In this document: positions 45,059-54,142 of the stretch, in pieces
Layout of the letters: every line of letters begins with the position of its first letter
How positions within the stretch are numbered: the first letter of the stretch is position 1
Source of the DNA: Dickeya poaceiphila
Lineage (GTDB): Bacteria; Pseudomonadota; Gammaproteobacteria; Enterobacterales; Enterobacteriaceae
Assembly: GCF_007858975.2 (NCBI RefSeq)
Contig: NZ_CP042220.2
Span: forward strand, 3,038,001 to 3,102,000
Direction of reading: 5' to 3'
DNA length: 64,000 nucleotides
Made by a program: the position numbers and the translations under genes
The notes under the pieces: model-generated
Told to the model about the DNA's origin: nothing
What the model saw: the letters and a program-made list of their open reading frames with translations, nothing else
The model's database searches: none

Positions 45059-45496
45059 ATGACAGACATAATAACAACAGACAATATCCATATCGCCGGT
45101 ACAACCAGTACCCCGACGGTGGATTTTCGCTTTGACACACATCAGCTTTCGTTGTCCGGGGAATCTTACCCGGAAAATGCGGCCGCGTTTTACGGTCCTC
45201 TGATTGAGCGGGTTCAACACTATTTGCAAACACGTCTTGATCTGCAAACGCGTCTTGCCACCATGACAACGCCGCCGACACGCACTGACATGCATGTATC
45301 GCTGCCCTACTTCAACAGCTCAAGCACCAAGATGCTGTTCAGCCTGTTCAATATCCTCAACCAAGCCGCGCAGAAGCAGCTTCCTATCGCGCTGCACTGG
45401 TATTACGACCAGGACGATGATATCGCCGAAGAGTTCGGGCAGGAACTGCATATCGACTTTTCTGCGCTCGACTTCCACCCCCACATCCTGGAGTAA
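45059..45496 (+). CDS. SiaC-like phospho-switch protein (DUF1987)
   Basis: This 145-residue protein belongs to the DUF1987/SiaC family. The family core reads FDTHQLSLSGESYPENAAAFYGPLI, then LPYFNSSSTKMLFSLFNIL; the Thr90 of SSSTK is the expected phosphorylation site. In P. aeruginosa, unphosphorylated SiaC activates SiaD. Between the two core parts it carries an extra stretch containing the duplicated LQTRLDLQTRLA, encoded by an 18-bp tandem repeat, making it longer than the usual family member. Confidence 0.82.
   Translation: MTDIITTDNIHIAGTTSTPTVDFRFDTHQLSLSGESYPENAAAFYGPLIERVQHYLQTRLDLQTRLATMTTPPTRTDMHVSLPYFNSSSTKMLFSLFNILNQAAQKQLPIALHWYYDQDDDIAEEFGQELHIDFSALDFHPHILE
45225..45260. repeat. 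18-bp tandem duplication inside the SiaC-like gene
   Basis: TTTGCAAACACGTCTTGA (45225-45242) is followed directly by TCTGCAAACGCGTCTTGC (45243-45260), differing at three bases, and gives the repeated peptide LQTRL. Confidence 0.85.
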
Positions 45497-45500
45497 CGGC

Positions 45501-46226
45501 ATGAGTAGCTATGAACTGTTCACCCCCGAATACGACATCCTGCTGTCAGCCCGCAATGTCGCGGCTCAGGCCGACATGCCGGCGGAGGTGTACCGGGAAA
45601 GCCTGATTATGCTGGCAGAACATTATCAGCGGCTGGTGCGGGAAACTCACCGACTGATTACCCGCAGTGACCGCGCAGAGCGAGAGTTGACTCGCCTCAA
45701 TACCCAGTTGCATCAACTGGCGGTAGAGCTGGAATACAAAGCCACCCATGACCCGCTGACCGACGTATTTAACCGCAGTGCGATCATCGACCTGGTCGAT
45801 CACGCGCTGGAGCAGGATCAGGCGGCGCTGATTGTGTTGGATATCGACCATTTCAAGCAGGTCAATGATGTCTACGGTCACCCGACCGGTGATGCGGTGA
45901 TTTGTTCGCTGATAGCCCGTATCCGTGACGTATTACAAGGGACAGGCAGTATTGGTCGCGTCGGCGGCGAGGAGTTCACCATTCTGCTGGATGGTTACAC
46001 GCTGATGGCGGCGGTGGATGTCGCTGAACATATCCACGCCAGTCTGAATCATACCGCGTTGGAACCCCTGCCTCAGCATCAGGTCACCGCCAGCTTCGGC
46101 GTCAGTTGGGCGCCGCCGCACACCGGTTTCGACACGCTGTACAGTACCGCCGACACGGCGCTCTACCAGGCCAAACATCAGGGCCGCAACCGTGTCGCAT
46201 ACATGCCTATCGATACGGTTAGTTAA
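45501..46226 (+). CDS. SiaD-like diguanylate cyclase (GGDEF)
   Basis: This is a 241-residue soluble cyclase making cyclic-di-GMP. A helical N-terminus (about 20-80, coiled-coil-like: HYQRLVRETHRLITRSDRAE) precedes a GGDEF domain with DPLTDVFNR, LDIDHFKQVNDVYGHPTGD and the active-site RVGGEEF (about 152-158). There is no RxxD inhibitory site five residues before the active loop; RIRD is 11 residues away. In the Sia pathway, the SiaC protein binds and activates the cyclase. The start lies five bases after siaC; AGTAACGGC precedes it. Confidence 0.88.
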   Translation: MSSYELFTPEYDILLSARNVAAQADMPAEVYRESLIMLAEHYQRLVRETHRLITRSDRAERELTRLNTQLHQLAVELEYKATHDPLTDVFNRSAIIDLVDHALEQDQAALIVLDIDHFKQVNDVYGHPTGDAVICSLIARIRDVLQGTGSIGRVGGEEFTILLDGYTLMAAVDVAEHIHASLNHTALEPLPQHQVTASFGVSWAPPHTGFDTLYSTADTALYQAKHQGRNRVAYMPIDTVS

Positions 46227-46234
46227 CTGACAAA

Positions 46235-46256
46235 CTGCCCAGAGCAATCTGGGCAG
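46235..46256. terminator. Hairpin between the Sia-like operon and yjdM
   Basis: CTGCCCAGA GCAA TCTGGGCAG is a perfect 9-bp stem with a GCAA tetraloop placed between convergent genes. There is no strong T-run, but a tetraloop hairpin of this strength in this place suggests a terminator. Confidence 0.6.
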
Positions 46257-46284
46257 AGTAATTCATCAGGTTGAGTTTTTCAGC

Positions 46285-46626
46285 TCAGTTTTTCTTCACA
46301 AATTCAGATTTCAGCTTCATCGCGCCAAAACCGTCAATCTTGCAATCAATATTGTGGTCACCTTCTACCAGACGGATTCCTTTCACACGAGTGCCGATTT
46401 TCAGCGTTGATGAACTCCCCTTAACCTTCAGATCTTTGATGACGGTAACGGTATCGCCGTCCGCCAGCAGGTTGCCGTTGGCGTCTCGCACTACCAGCCC
46501 CTCGTCCTGCACAACACCATCCCCCTCCTGCGACCACACGTGTCCACACTCCGGGCAGTTAAGCATGGCATCATCCTGCCAGGTATATTCAGACTGACAT
46601 TTTGGGCAAGCGGGCAACTGTTGCAT
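46285..46626 (-). CDS. yjdM: YjdM (PhnA-type zinc-ribbon protein)
   Basis: This is a 113-residue protein formerly called PhnA. The N-terminal zinc ribbon has CPKC and CPEC pairs; the C-terminal domain has [17 protein letters not shown] and ends LKSEFVKKN. Its role is uncertain despite the old link to alkylphosphonate use. The start at 46626 is preceded by GAGGA. It is convergent with the Sia-like operon. Confidence 0.9.
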   Translation of the reverse strand: MQQLPACPKCQSEYTWQDDAMLNCPECGHVWSQEGDGVVQDEGLVVRDANGNLLADGDTVTVIKDLKVKGSSSTLKIGTRVKGIRLVEGDHNIDCKIDGFGAMKLKSEFVKKN

Positions 46627-46975
46627 AGTAATCCTCATTAAAACCAAATAAATTAGATAAAAGTTAAATATATCAATCAATAAAAAATATCGTATTCATT
46701 ATTTTATCGCCTTTCCTTACATGCCGACAGCAAAAAGAACCAGACAAACCGATATTTTTCAGCATTTTTAATCAAAGTTACTCAATTCACTCACTTTTCT
46801 TGTCATCACAACGCTAACCAGATGGATACACCGGCCAATTGCGCAATCATGCATACCCGCCCACCCCCTTCGTTATTTTTTACTTACATCTATGCAGAAA
46901 ACTTCAGTTTAATAAAACAGTAACTTGGTTAAACTGAACACTTCTTATTACAACTACTGGCATGGATAACACTCC
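46627..46975. promoter_or_regulatory. AT-rich divergent spacer between yjdM and the MFS gene
   Basis: There is no coding sequence. It should contain both promoters. I saw no operator that I could name. Confidence 0.4.
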
Positions 46976-48196
46976 GTGGAAACCGCTTCCCCACTTAAAA
47001 ACCCCACTTTTCTGTGCTTCTGGATCGGGCAAATCGCCTCCTCCTTTGCTTTTCAGATGCTGGTAGTCGGGATTGGCTGGCAAATGTATGACCTGACCAA
47101 TAGCGCGTTGAGTCTCGGTCTGGTCGGGTTGGCTCAATTTCTGCCACAGCTGGCGCTCACACTGGTGGCTGGCCACGCGGTGGATCAGTATAACCGCCGC
47201 GTCATTATCCTATGCTGTCGCCTGCTGATGGCTGCCACCATACTGGTATTGGTGCTGGGTAACGTCAGCCACACCATCAGCGCCACAATGATTTACGCGT
47301 GTTCAGCGTTGTTGGGTGCAACGCGAGCATTCGAAATGCCCGCCACGCAGGCGCTGCTGCCAAACCTGATCGCCCCCGGTTTGTTATCACGTGCCGTAGC
47401 GCTGATGGCCTCCGCCCGTGAGGCCACGGTTATTGCCGGCCCGGCACTCGGCGGCCTGGTTTACCTGATAGGAGCCACCACACTTTACGCCACCAGCGTA
47501 GCCTGTTTTATGGTGTCGTTTCTGGTGCTGCTCAATCTGCGCTATGAATACAAAGCGCCAGCCCGCACGCCGGTAAGCCTGAACAGCCTGTTTGGCGGCA
47601 TGAATTTCATTCGCCGTAATCCGGTGATTCTGGGGTCTATCTCGCTGGACATGTTCGCCGTACTACTTGGAGGTGCTACCGCGCTGCTGCCCATCGTCGC
47701 CAAGGATATTCTGCATACCGGCCCGTGGGGGCTGGGGCTGCTGCGCTGCGCGCCAGCGCTCGGTGCGGTACTGATGTCGCTTTATCTGAGCCGCCGTCCG
47801 CTTACTCGCAACGTGGGGAAAATCATGTTCTCTGCGGTGGCGATGTTTGGTATCGCCACTATCGCATTTGGCCTGTCCACCAATCTGTTTCTGTCGCTGT
47901 TTGCACTGTTGTTTCTGGGCGCATCCGATATGGTCAGCGTCGTCATCCGTTCAACACTGGTGCAACTGGAAACGCCAGACGAGATGCGTGGCCGGGTTAG
48001 CGCCGCTAATTCCATTTTCATCGGCACCTCTAATCAACTGGGGGAGTTTGAATCCGGCATAACCGCCGCCTGGCTGGGGGTCGTGCCGGCCATCGTACTG
48101 GGTGGAATCGGCACCCTGCTGGTGGTAGCGCTATGGATGAAGTATTTTCCAACGTTAACCCAACGCCAGACGCTGGAAGCAGGAGAAACCTCATAA
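46976..48196 (+). CDS. MFS transporter, EntS/DHA3-like
   Basis: This is a 406-residue major facilitator protein with about 12 hydrophobic spans and the loop-2-3 signature GHAVDQYNRRVIILCCR. The overall pattern, including FEMPATQALLPNLI and the late ETPDEMRGRVSAANSIFIG, fits the DHA3 drug/siderophore exporters such as EntS. The translation starts at GTG (46976); an ATG at 46962 is in another frame. The substrate is not predictable; no siderophore synthesis genes are beside it. Confidence 0.85.
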   Translation: METASPLKNPTFLCFWIGQIASSFAFQMLVVGIGWQMYDLTNSALSLGLVGLAQFLPQLALTLVAGHAVDQYNRRVIILCCRLLMAATILVLVLGNVSHTISATMIYACSALLGATRAFEMPATQALLPNLIAPGLLSRAVALMASAREATVIAGPALGGLVYLIGATTLYATSVACFMVSFLVLLNLRYEYKAPARTPVSLNSLFGGMNFIRRNPVILGSISLDMFAVLLGGATALLPIVAKDILHTGPWGLGLLRCAPALGAVLMSLYLSRRPLTRNVGKIMFSAVAMFGIATIAFGLSTNLFLSLFALLFLGASDMVSVVIRSTLVQLETPDEMRGRVSAANSIFIGTSNQLGEFESGITAAWLGVVPAIVLGGIGTLLVVALWMKYFPTLTQRQTLEAGETS

Positions 48197-48295
48197 CGCC
48201 AGGTTGCCCGTATCAACGCTGTCTTAAAACATCACACCCGTCATCCGGTTTGACTGGAAAATAGCGCCCCGCCGAGCTGCGGAGCACCAGGAGAG

Positions 48296-48877
48296 TTACT
48301 GCGCCGGGCGACCGTAGTACGCCGTGAAACTGGCTTTGGCCAGCGTATTGCCATTAATCATATAGCCACCGAGTGCCGGATTTGCGTCTTTAGGCACATC
48401 CAGCGTTTTGCTCTTCAACGCATACACCGTGAAAATGTAACGATGCGGTTTGTCACCTGCTGGCGGACAGACTCCGCCCCATGCTGCCATCCCGTAGTCA
48501 ATGCGCACCTGACTAGCCCCCGTTGGCAAGTGCTTCCCGCCGATCTCGCCTGCGTTAGCGGCAAGGCTGTTTACATTCGCCGGAATATTGATAACCATCC
48601 AGTGCCACCAGCCGGAACCCGTCGGTGCATCGGGATCATAGACGGTGACGGCAAAACTCTGGGTCCCTGCCGGGGCGCCATGCCAGTTTAACGCCGGGGA
48701 CTGGTTCTGCCCGTTGCAGCCAAAACCGTTGAACTCAAAGCTGGCAGGCAGCGTGCTGTTCGGCGCAATCACCGGGCTGGAGAGCGTCAGCGTATCGGCA
48801 TGGGCGGCGGCGGCAGTCATAATCAGGCCAGCGAGTAACGGGGCGCAGGAGCGGGTCAAACGTAAACCTGTTTTCAT
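48296..48877 (-). CDS. Secreted YbhB/YbcL-family (PEBP-like) protein
   Basis: This 193-residue protein has a signal peptide (SCAPLLAGLIMTAAAAHA) and a phosphatidylethanolamine-binding-protein fold: YDPDAPTGSGWWHWMVINIP and GDKPHRYIFTVYAL are the hallmark blocks. Unlike the cytoplasmic YbhB, the signal sequence puts it in the periplasm, as for YbcL. The start at 48877 has AGGA about 8 bases upstream; longer in-frame readings would bury the signal peptide. It is divergent from the AraC regulator, which may control it. Confidence 0.85.
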   Translation of the reverse strand: MKTGLRLTRSCAPLLAGLIMTAAAAHADTLTLSSPVIAPNSTLPASFEFNGFGCNGQNQSPALNWHGAPAGTQSFAVTVYDPDAPTGSGWWHWMVINIPANVNSLAANAGEIGGKHLPTGASQVRIDYGMAAWGGVCPPAGDKPHRYIFTVYALKSKTLDVPKDANPALGGYMINGNTLAKASFTAYYGRPAQ

Positions 48878-49073
48878 ATTCGTATTCCTGTAACTCATGG
48901 TAGGCTTGTTTTGCCATTCATTGGCTCGACGCAGAGCGCGTCGTCGCTGTGGATGACTGTCAGAACACAGACTCAACTGTGACTGTGATGCAAATCATAA
49001 CGCGCCGATATCGTTCCCGTTGCTCCGGCTCGCTCAACCTCTGTTCCATTTCTACCATGGATGCCGATGCAGG

Positions 49074-49919
49074 ATGACATTGACTGACCTCCCGCCCCTT
49101 TCTCTGACACACCCGGCAGATCCAGTGCCTCACTATGCCCCCACCAACTCGTCACTGACTCATCAGATTGTTGCACGTAGCCAGTATGTGCTGCGTACGG
49201 TGGTGATGCGCACCGATCTGATTGGGCTGGTTGTCTCCGGGACCAAACAGTTGCTGGCACCGGAAAGTCACAGTGCTTTTGCTCCCGGTGAATTATTCAT
49301 ATTGCCGCGTGGCACCCAGTGGGATGTCATCAATGATCCGGCCCCCCAGGGGCGCTATGTGGCCCACATTCTCAGCCTGCAACCCGATACCATAACGCGC
49401 TTTTACCACGCGTTCGGCCAGTTCGCCGCACTGGAGCCAGTGCACAACGTTGCCAGAGCGGCTGCGACTCCTGCGATCAAGACAGCGTTTTTACGCGCAG
49501 CTGAGGCATTGAACGACACAGAATGCTCGACAACGCTCAGCGAACACCGAGTGCTGGAAGTGTTGCTATTACTGGCGGAGCACTCTGGCGTGGTACTGGC
49601 ACCGCCGGGTACGCTGAACTGGAGCGAGCGGGTGAGACGACTGGTGGCGCAACGCCCGTATGACAACTGGTCGGCAAACCGGGTAGCACAAGCACTGTCT
49701 ACCACCGTCAGCACCCTAAACCGTCGGTTGGCGCAGGAAGGCAGCACCATCACCCGTTGCGTGCGGGAAACCCGGCTGGAAACGGCGATGGTGCTGTTAC
49801 AGTCATCTGATCGACCAGTCGCCGCCATCGCGCTTGATGTCGGTTACGCATCCCATAGCAAATTCACCGCGGCTTTCCGCCGTCGCTTCGGCATCTTACC
49901 ATCGGCGTTGCGCAGGTGA
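49074..49919 (+). CDS. AraC-family transcriptional regulator
   Basis: This is a 281-residue regulator. The N-terminal part is a cupin-like sensing domain (GELFILPRGTQWDVIN); the C-terminal part carries two helix-turn-helix motifs, WSANRVAQALSTTVSTLNRRLAQEG and PVAAIALDVGYASHSKFTAAFRRRFG. The start is uncertain: the ATG at 49074 has only an adjacent CAGG, and a TTG at 49020 would give 299 residues. It shares a roughly 200-base divergent promoter region with the YbhB-like gene. Confidence 0.83.
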   Translation: MTLTDLPPLSLTHPADPVPHYAPTNSSLTHQIVARSQYVLRTVVMRTDLIGLVVSGTKQLLAPESHSAFAPGELFILPRGTQWDVINDPAPQGRYVAHILSLQPDTITRFYHAFGQFAALEPVHNVARAAATPAIKTAFLRAAEALNDTECSTTLSEHRVLEVLLLLAEHSGVVLAPPGTLNWSERVRRLVAQRPYDNWSANRVAQALSTTVSTLNRRLAQEGSTITRCVRETRLETAMVLLQSSDRPVAAIALDVGYASHSKFTAAFRRRFGILPSALRR

Positions 49920-49939
49920 TGAACCAAGGGAAGAGATCA

Positions 49940-49991
49940 AGCGACGTGCCGGCACCGTTGCCGGCGGTCGCAAGCGAAGGGCCGGGTTGAC
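49940..49991 (+). repeat. 52-bp imperfect repeat, left copy (reductase C-terminus scrap)
   Basis: The sequence matches 54143-54194 at 45 of 52 bases in direct orientation and reads DVPAPLPAVASEGPG-stop, against DVLVPLPTATNEGPD-stop in the right copy. It is therefore a remnant of the C-terminus of the same reductase family as the pseudogene at 52336-54193, lying right after the AraC gene. Confidence 0.75.
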
Positions 49992-50554
49992 TGTCAGTAG
50001 GCAGGCCTCTTATACGGGCGTCCTCGGTTCAGCCTGTTTTAGGGTAAAAACGAGCTATTCTTCGGTAAATTGTGACTTTTTCATCAGCCTCTCCTTCATT
50101 CCGGAGGAGTCATGATCATACCGAAATTCTGTTTCTGAATAGGTCCGGATTTTAAGATAGGGCCATATCCATAAGCAGAAATTACCAACCTTAGGTTGTA
50201 CTAACCAACAGGACTTGGGGTCAACACAACCAGCCCACAGCAAAGGCTGGAATCTTCCCGACAACAACTTCCTGAAAAAACCTTTGTTTTATAAAAACAA
50301 AATTATCTTTTCAGCAAATCATTTCCCTTAAAAACAGCCTGAAAGACCGATTTTCATGACAACTGAACCGAGCAATATATGTCAGAGCCATTACAATTAC
50401 TGTAAGAATTCATAAGCCGCATTCAGGAAGGCTTTCAGGATGATGAGACAGCCAATTTGACTATAGCGTGCTTAATAAGCCACGAGCTTCTCGCTGGCAA
50501 TGAATTCGGGCGCAGAAAAACTCTCTGCCAGGACGCTACTCAGAGGATGTACCC
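49992..50554. promoter_or_regulatory. Non-coding region before the second chemoreceptor
   Basis: No gene is supported. Short reading frames here have no recognisable features. The last part should contain the chemoreceptor promoter; GAGGATGTACCC before the ATG is its ribosome site. Confidence 0.4.
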
Positions 50555-52255
50555 ATGAAATCAATCAAATCCATCCTGCTTTTCTTGCTACTTGTCGGCC
50601 TCGGATCTGTGCTAACGCAAGGTGCCGTCAACTGGTGGTCGGGGCAGCAAATGCTCACGCAGGCCAGTAAGATTTTCACAGCCAAAGATATCACCGCGGA
50701 TATTCTGCCACCGCCTTTGTACCTGATTGAGGCTCGTCTGACGTTATCGCAGGGGCTTGATGGAATGCTATCGCCAGACGAAGCGACAAAAACGTTCGAC
50801 AAACTGGCCCAGGACTACACTGCCCGTGTGGACTACTGGCGCAAGACGCCAACCTTCGGCATCGAGAAGTACCTTTTAGGAGAACAACACGATGCCGCGC
50901 TAAAATTTCTGGAGGCAGCACGCCGTGACGTCCTGCAACCGTTGGCAGTCGGCAATATAGCGGCCGCACGCGCAGGACTGCCTGGCGTGCACAAGCTCTA
51001 TGAAGCGCATCGCGTAGCGGTGGACAAGACAGTGGAGGTTTCCAATGCCTTCGCTGATAAGAATTTGGCGGCCTTTGATGCGATCGAAGCATCGAACTCC
51101 AGAGCCAGCATGGGCGTACTTGTAGGGGCACTGTGCGTGTGTCTGGCACTCTACATCGGTGCACGCCGTCGTCTGCACACGGCAGTCTCCTCACCGTTGC
51201 TGAATGCCTGCGAGGCCGCACAGAAGATTGCAGAGGGCGACCTGACCTGTAACATCCACGTTCATGGCCGCGACGAAGCCAGGCAAATGCTCAAAGCGCT
51301 GGCCGACATGAAGGATAGTCTGCAGAGCATCGTCGCTATGGTGCGTACCAGTTCCGACGCTATTTTCACCGATTCGATGCTGATATCCACAGGCAATCTC
51401 GACCTGAGCAAACGCACGGAAGAGCAGGCTTCCAGCTTGCAGCAAACTACGGCTTCTATGATGGAGATTCGCTCTGCGGTACAAAAGAACGCTGAAACAG
51501 CCGAGCAAGCCACCAGGCTGGCGTCTTCAACCAGTCATACGGTGCAACAGGGTGGCGAGGTCATGCATCAGGTGATCTCAACCATGCAAGACATCACGAC
51601 TAGTGCCCAGCAAATCACGGAAATCATCGCGATCATTGATGGCATCGCCTTCCAGACTAACATCCTGGCCCTGAATGCTGCGGTTGAAGCTGCCCGCGCC
51701 GGTGAGCAAGGGCGAGGTTTTGCCGTTGTAGCGGGTGAAGTCCGCTCACTGGCCCAACGCAGTGCTGAAGCCGCCAGGGAGATCAAAAAACTGATCAGCG
51801 CCAGTATGGAGAAAGTCGAAAACGGCTCACATCTGGTTGAAAACGCTGGAGCATCGATGGACAGCATTGTTTTGCAAGTAGGCAAAGTCTCCGACTTCAT
51901 CACAGAGATCAGTTCCACGGCGAAAGAGCAAGTCTCCGCTATCAGCCAAATCACTGATGCTGTGGGGCAACTCGACCTGGTGACACAGCAAAATGCCTCT
52001 CTGGTTGAAAAAGGCGCAACGACTGCGAAAAACCTCACACACCAGTCGCAATTGCTTGCCGGACTGATGGGAAGATTCCAATTGGAAAACAATGCAATGC
52101 AAGCGAGTATAGCTCATGAGCATCAGGCTGCCGTAGATCAAGCGACCACACACGAGGCAGGTTCTCTGTGGCTAACCAATAAAGATCATTCACGAGGAAG
52201 AGAGACTACGCACAAAACCTCAGCACCCGATGCCGAAAATTGGTCAACATTTTGA
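50555..52255 (+). CDS. Methyl-accepting chemotaxis protein with CheR-tether-like tail
   Basis: This is a 566-residue chemoreceptor. An N-terminal span (about 4-22) precedes a periplasmic, mostly helical domain of roughly 160 residues, then a second span ([20 protein letters not shown]), HAMP, and the signalling domain with the invariant tip [20 protein letters not shown], nearly the same as in the receptor at 34034. After the signalling domain a flexible tail ends ENWSTF, which fits the xWxxF pattern that tethers CheR and CheB. The ligand is unknown. Confidence 0.9.
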   Translation: MKSIKSILLFLLLVGLGSVLTQGAVNWWSGQQMLTQASKIFTAKDITADILPPPLYLIEARLTLSQGLDGMLSPDEATKTFDKLAQDYTARVDYWRKTPTFGIEKYLLGEQHDAALKFLEAARRDVLQPLAVGNIAAARAGLPGVHKLYEAHRVAVDKTVEVSNAFADKNLAAFDAIEASNSRASMGVLVGALCVCLALYIGARRRLHTAVSSPLLNACEAAQKIAEGDLTCNIHVHGRDEARQMLKALADMKDSLQSIVAMVRTSSDAIFTDSMLISTGNLDLSKRTEEQASSLQQTTASMMEIRSAVQKNAETAEQATRLASSTSHTVQQGGEVMHQVISTMQDITTSAQQITEIIAIIDGIAFQTNILALNAAVEAARAGEQGRGFAVVAGEVRSLAQRSAEAAREIKKLISASMEKVENGSHLVENAGASMDSIVLQVGKVSDFITEISSTAKEQVSAISQITDAVGQLDLVTQQNASLVEKGATTAKNLTHQSQLLAGLMGRFQLENNAMQASIAHEHQAAVDQATTHEAGSLWLTNKDHSRGRETTHKTSAPDAENWSTF

Positions 52256-52723
52256 TACTGACGTCGTCAGGAGAAGTCATGACTTTATGAGGGTCAGCGC
52301 ATCTAATATCGGTAATTATCTGCTGGTGATCGACGATGACTACCGGCGCACAGGTGTTGCCTTCAATAGTCTGGTTCCCGGCACAGCGCGAGCCAGATGC
52401 CTCCGTCTGGCTGCGCGCCAAACCGCGTCTGACACAGCCGGATGTACCACAGGCAAAACGCGTTGATGCGCTCAGCGGTACTCGCTGCACGGTTGAATTG
52501 TCATCTGATTTTACCTCGGAGGCCTGGCGTAAACTGCTGCAAAATGCTGTCGGAGGCCTGATGGTTCTGGCGAATCGCTGAGCCGGGATGTTCTCACGCG
52601 GGGATATTACTGAACTGGCACTGGCCTATCTGCGTGAATGTCTGGCAGTCGCACATGCGCAAGGAGCTGCGCTTGACGATAGCGCTCCACAAGAGATCGT
52701 TGACGCTTTTCATCATGCGTCTG

Positions 52724-54018
52724 GAGAGCGTTCAGAATTCTGTGTCACGTTAAAAATTCTACAGCGTCATCACGTTATTTAGTCGCCCTTCAAAATAAAT
52801 GGCCAACTGTGACAATGTCAAATTCCAGCTCTGGATGGGCATTGTCCATTTTTCCTGTGCGTTCATCAGCCCCAGATAAAGCAGCTTCAACAGACTGTTT
52901 TCATTCGGGAAAGCACCTTTGGTTTTGGTCAGCTTCCTGAACTGTCTGTGCACCGATTCGATAGCATTTGTGGTGTAAATGACTTTGCGGATATTTGCCG
53001 GATAGCGGAAGTACGCTGACAGATTGTCCCACTTGCGTCGCCACGACTGGAGCACCACCGGATACTGCAACCCCCATTTCGCTTCCAGCTCATCCAGTGC
53101 CATTTCGGCCGCTTCTTTTGACACTGCACGGTAGACTGGCTTCAGGTCGGTCATGAAGGCTTTATGGTGCTTTGAGGCCACATATTTAATCGAATTGCGT
53201 ATCTGATGAATGACGCACAACTGCACTTCCGTCTGCGGATAAATGCTGTTTATTGCCTCTGGGAAGCCGGTCAGCCCGTCCACGCAGGCAATCAGAATGT
53301 CTTTAACACCGCGATTTTGCAGGTCGCTTAATACCGACAGCCAGAAGTTAGCCCCCTCACTTTCTGACAGATACAGGCCCAGAACTTCCTTTTTACCTTC
53401 CAGATTCAGGGCCAGCACGGTGTAAACCGCTTTGCTCTGATAGCGGCCATCTTCCCGAATTTTATAGTGAATAGCGTCCAGCCAGACGAAGGGATAAACC
53501 TGCTCCAGCGGGCGCTGTTGCCACTGTTTTAGTTCAGGGATGACTTTATCGGTTACTGCACTGATGGTGGCAGTGGACACGCTGAAGGCATATAAATCTT
53601 CGATCTCCCGGCTAATGTCCTGATAGCTCATCCCCAGTGCAAACAGGCGAATGATCTTGTGTTCGATCTCGTCGGATAACGTGGTCTGATGCTTTTTCAC
53701 CAACTGGGGTTCAAAAGTGCCATTACGATCGCGCGGAGTCGCCAGTTCGAAGCTGCCCGTCGGGGCTTTAATGGTCTTTTTGCCGGAGCCATTTTTACGG
53801 TTAGCTTCAACGTCCTGAGCCAGATGAGAGTCCAGTTCCGCAGAGAGGGCAGCTTCCGTTAACTGTTTGATTAAAGGCGTTAAGATACCATCTTTGCCCG
53901 TTAATGCCTGACCGGACTGGAGGGCTTTAAGCGCTTTATCGAAATCGAAGGGCTGGGACATATGTCATTCCTTTTTGATTGTATATTACCGGAATGACAC
54001 AGAATTTCTAACACTCCC
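52724..54018 (-). mobile_element. IS256-family insertion sequence (1295 bp), complete
   Basis: The element has imperfect 24-bp terminal inverted repeats (left begins GAGAGCGTTC, right end complement begins GGGAGTGTTA; both continue to AATTCTGTGTCA) and one transposase gene. It is flanked by 8-bp direct repeats TGCGTCTG at 52716-52723 and 54019-54026, the target duplication size of IS256. Removing the element and one repeat rejoins the reductase frame exactly, which confirms the boundaries. Confidence 0.92.
52759..53961 (-). CDS. IS256-family (Mutator-type) transposase
   Basis: This is a 400-residue DDE transposase that appears complete. The first catalytic Asp is in YPFVWLDAIHYKIRE, the second in ILIACVDGLTGFPEAI, and the Glu in TTNAIESVHRQFRKL; the RMATPRD-like block (ELATPRDRNGTF) is also typical. 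It lies within the terminal repeats of the element with 35-57 bases on each side. No frameshift is seen, so it may be active. Confidence 0.94.
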   Translation of the reverse strand: MSQPFDFDKALKALQSGQALTGKDGILTPLIKQLTEAALSAELDSHLAQDVEANRKNGSGKKTIKAPTGSFELATPRDRNGTFEPQLVKKHQTTLSDEIEHKIIRLFALGMSYQDISREIEDLYAFSVSTATISAVTDKVIPELKQWQQRPLEQVYPFVWLDAIHYKIREDGRYQSKAVYTVLALNLEGKKEVLGLYLSESEGANFWLSVLSDLQNRGVKDILIACVDGLTGFPEAINSIYPQTEVQLCVIHQIRNSIKYVASKHHKAFMTDLKPVYRAVSKEAAEMALDELEAKWGLQYPVVLQSWRRKWDNLSAYFRYPANIRKVIYTTNAIESVHRQFRKLTKTKGAFPNENSLLKLLYLGLMNAQEKWTMPIQSWNLTLSQLAIYFEGRLNNVMTL

Positions 54019-54142
54019 TGCGTCTGCGGATTTAAGCACCTCAATTCTCGCCGACCAACAGGCTAACCGTCCACTAGCGTGGGATATCCGCAACGGTGTG
54101 GTCCAGCGTTATGGTCATTTACATGGTATTCCTACCCCCATC

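Noticed and set aside
46962..46976. ATG at 46962 as start of the MFS gene
   Set aside because: It is in a different reading frame from the transporter; the GTG at 46976 is the first usable start in frame.
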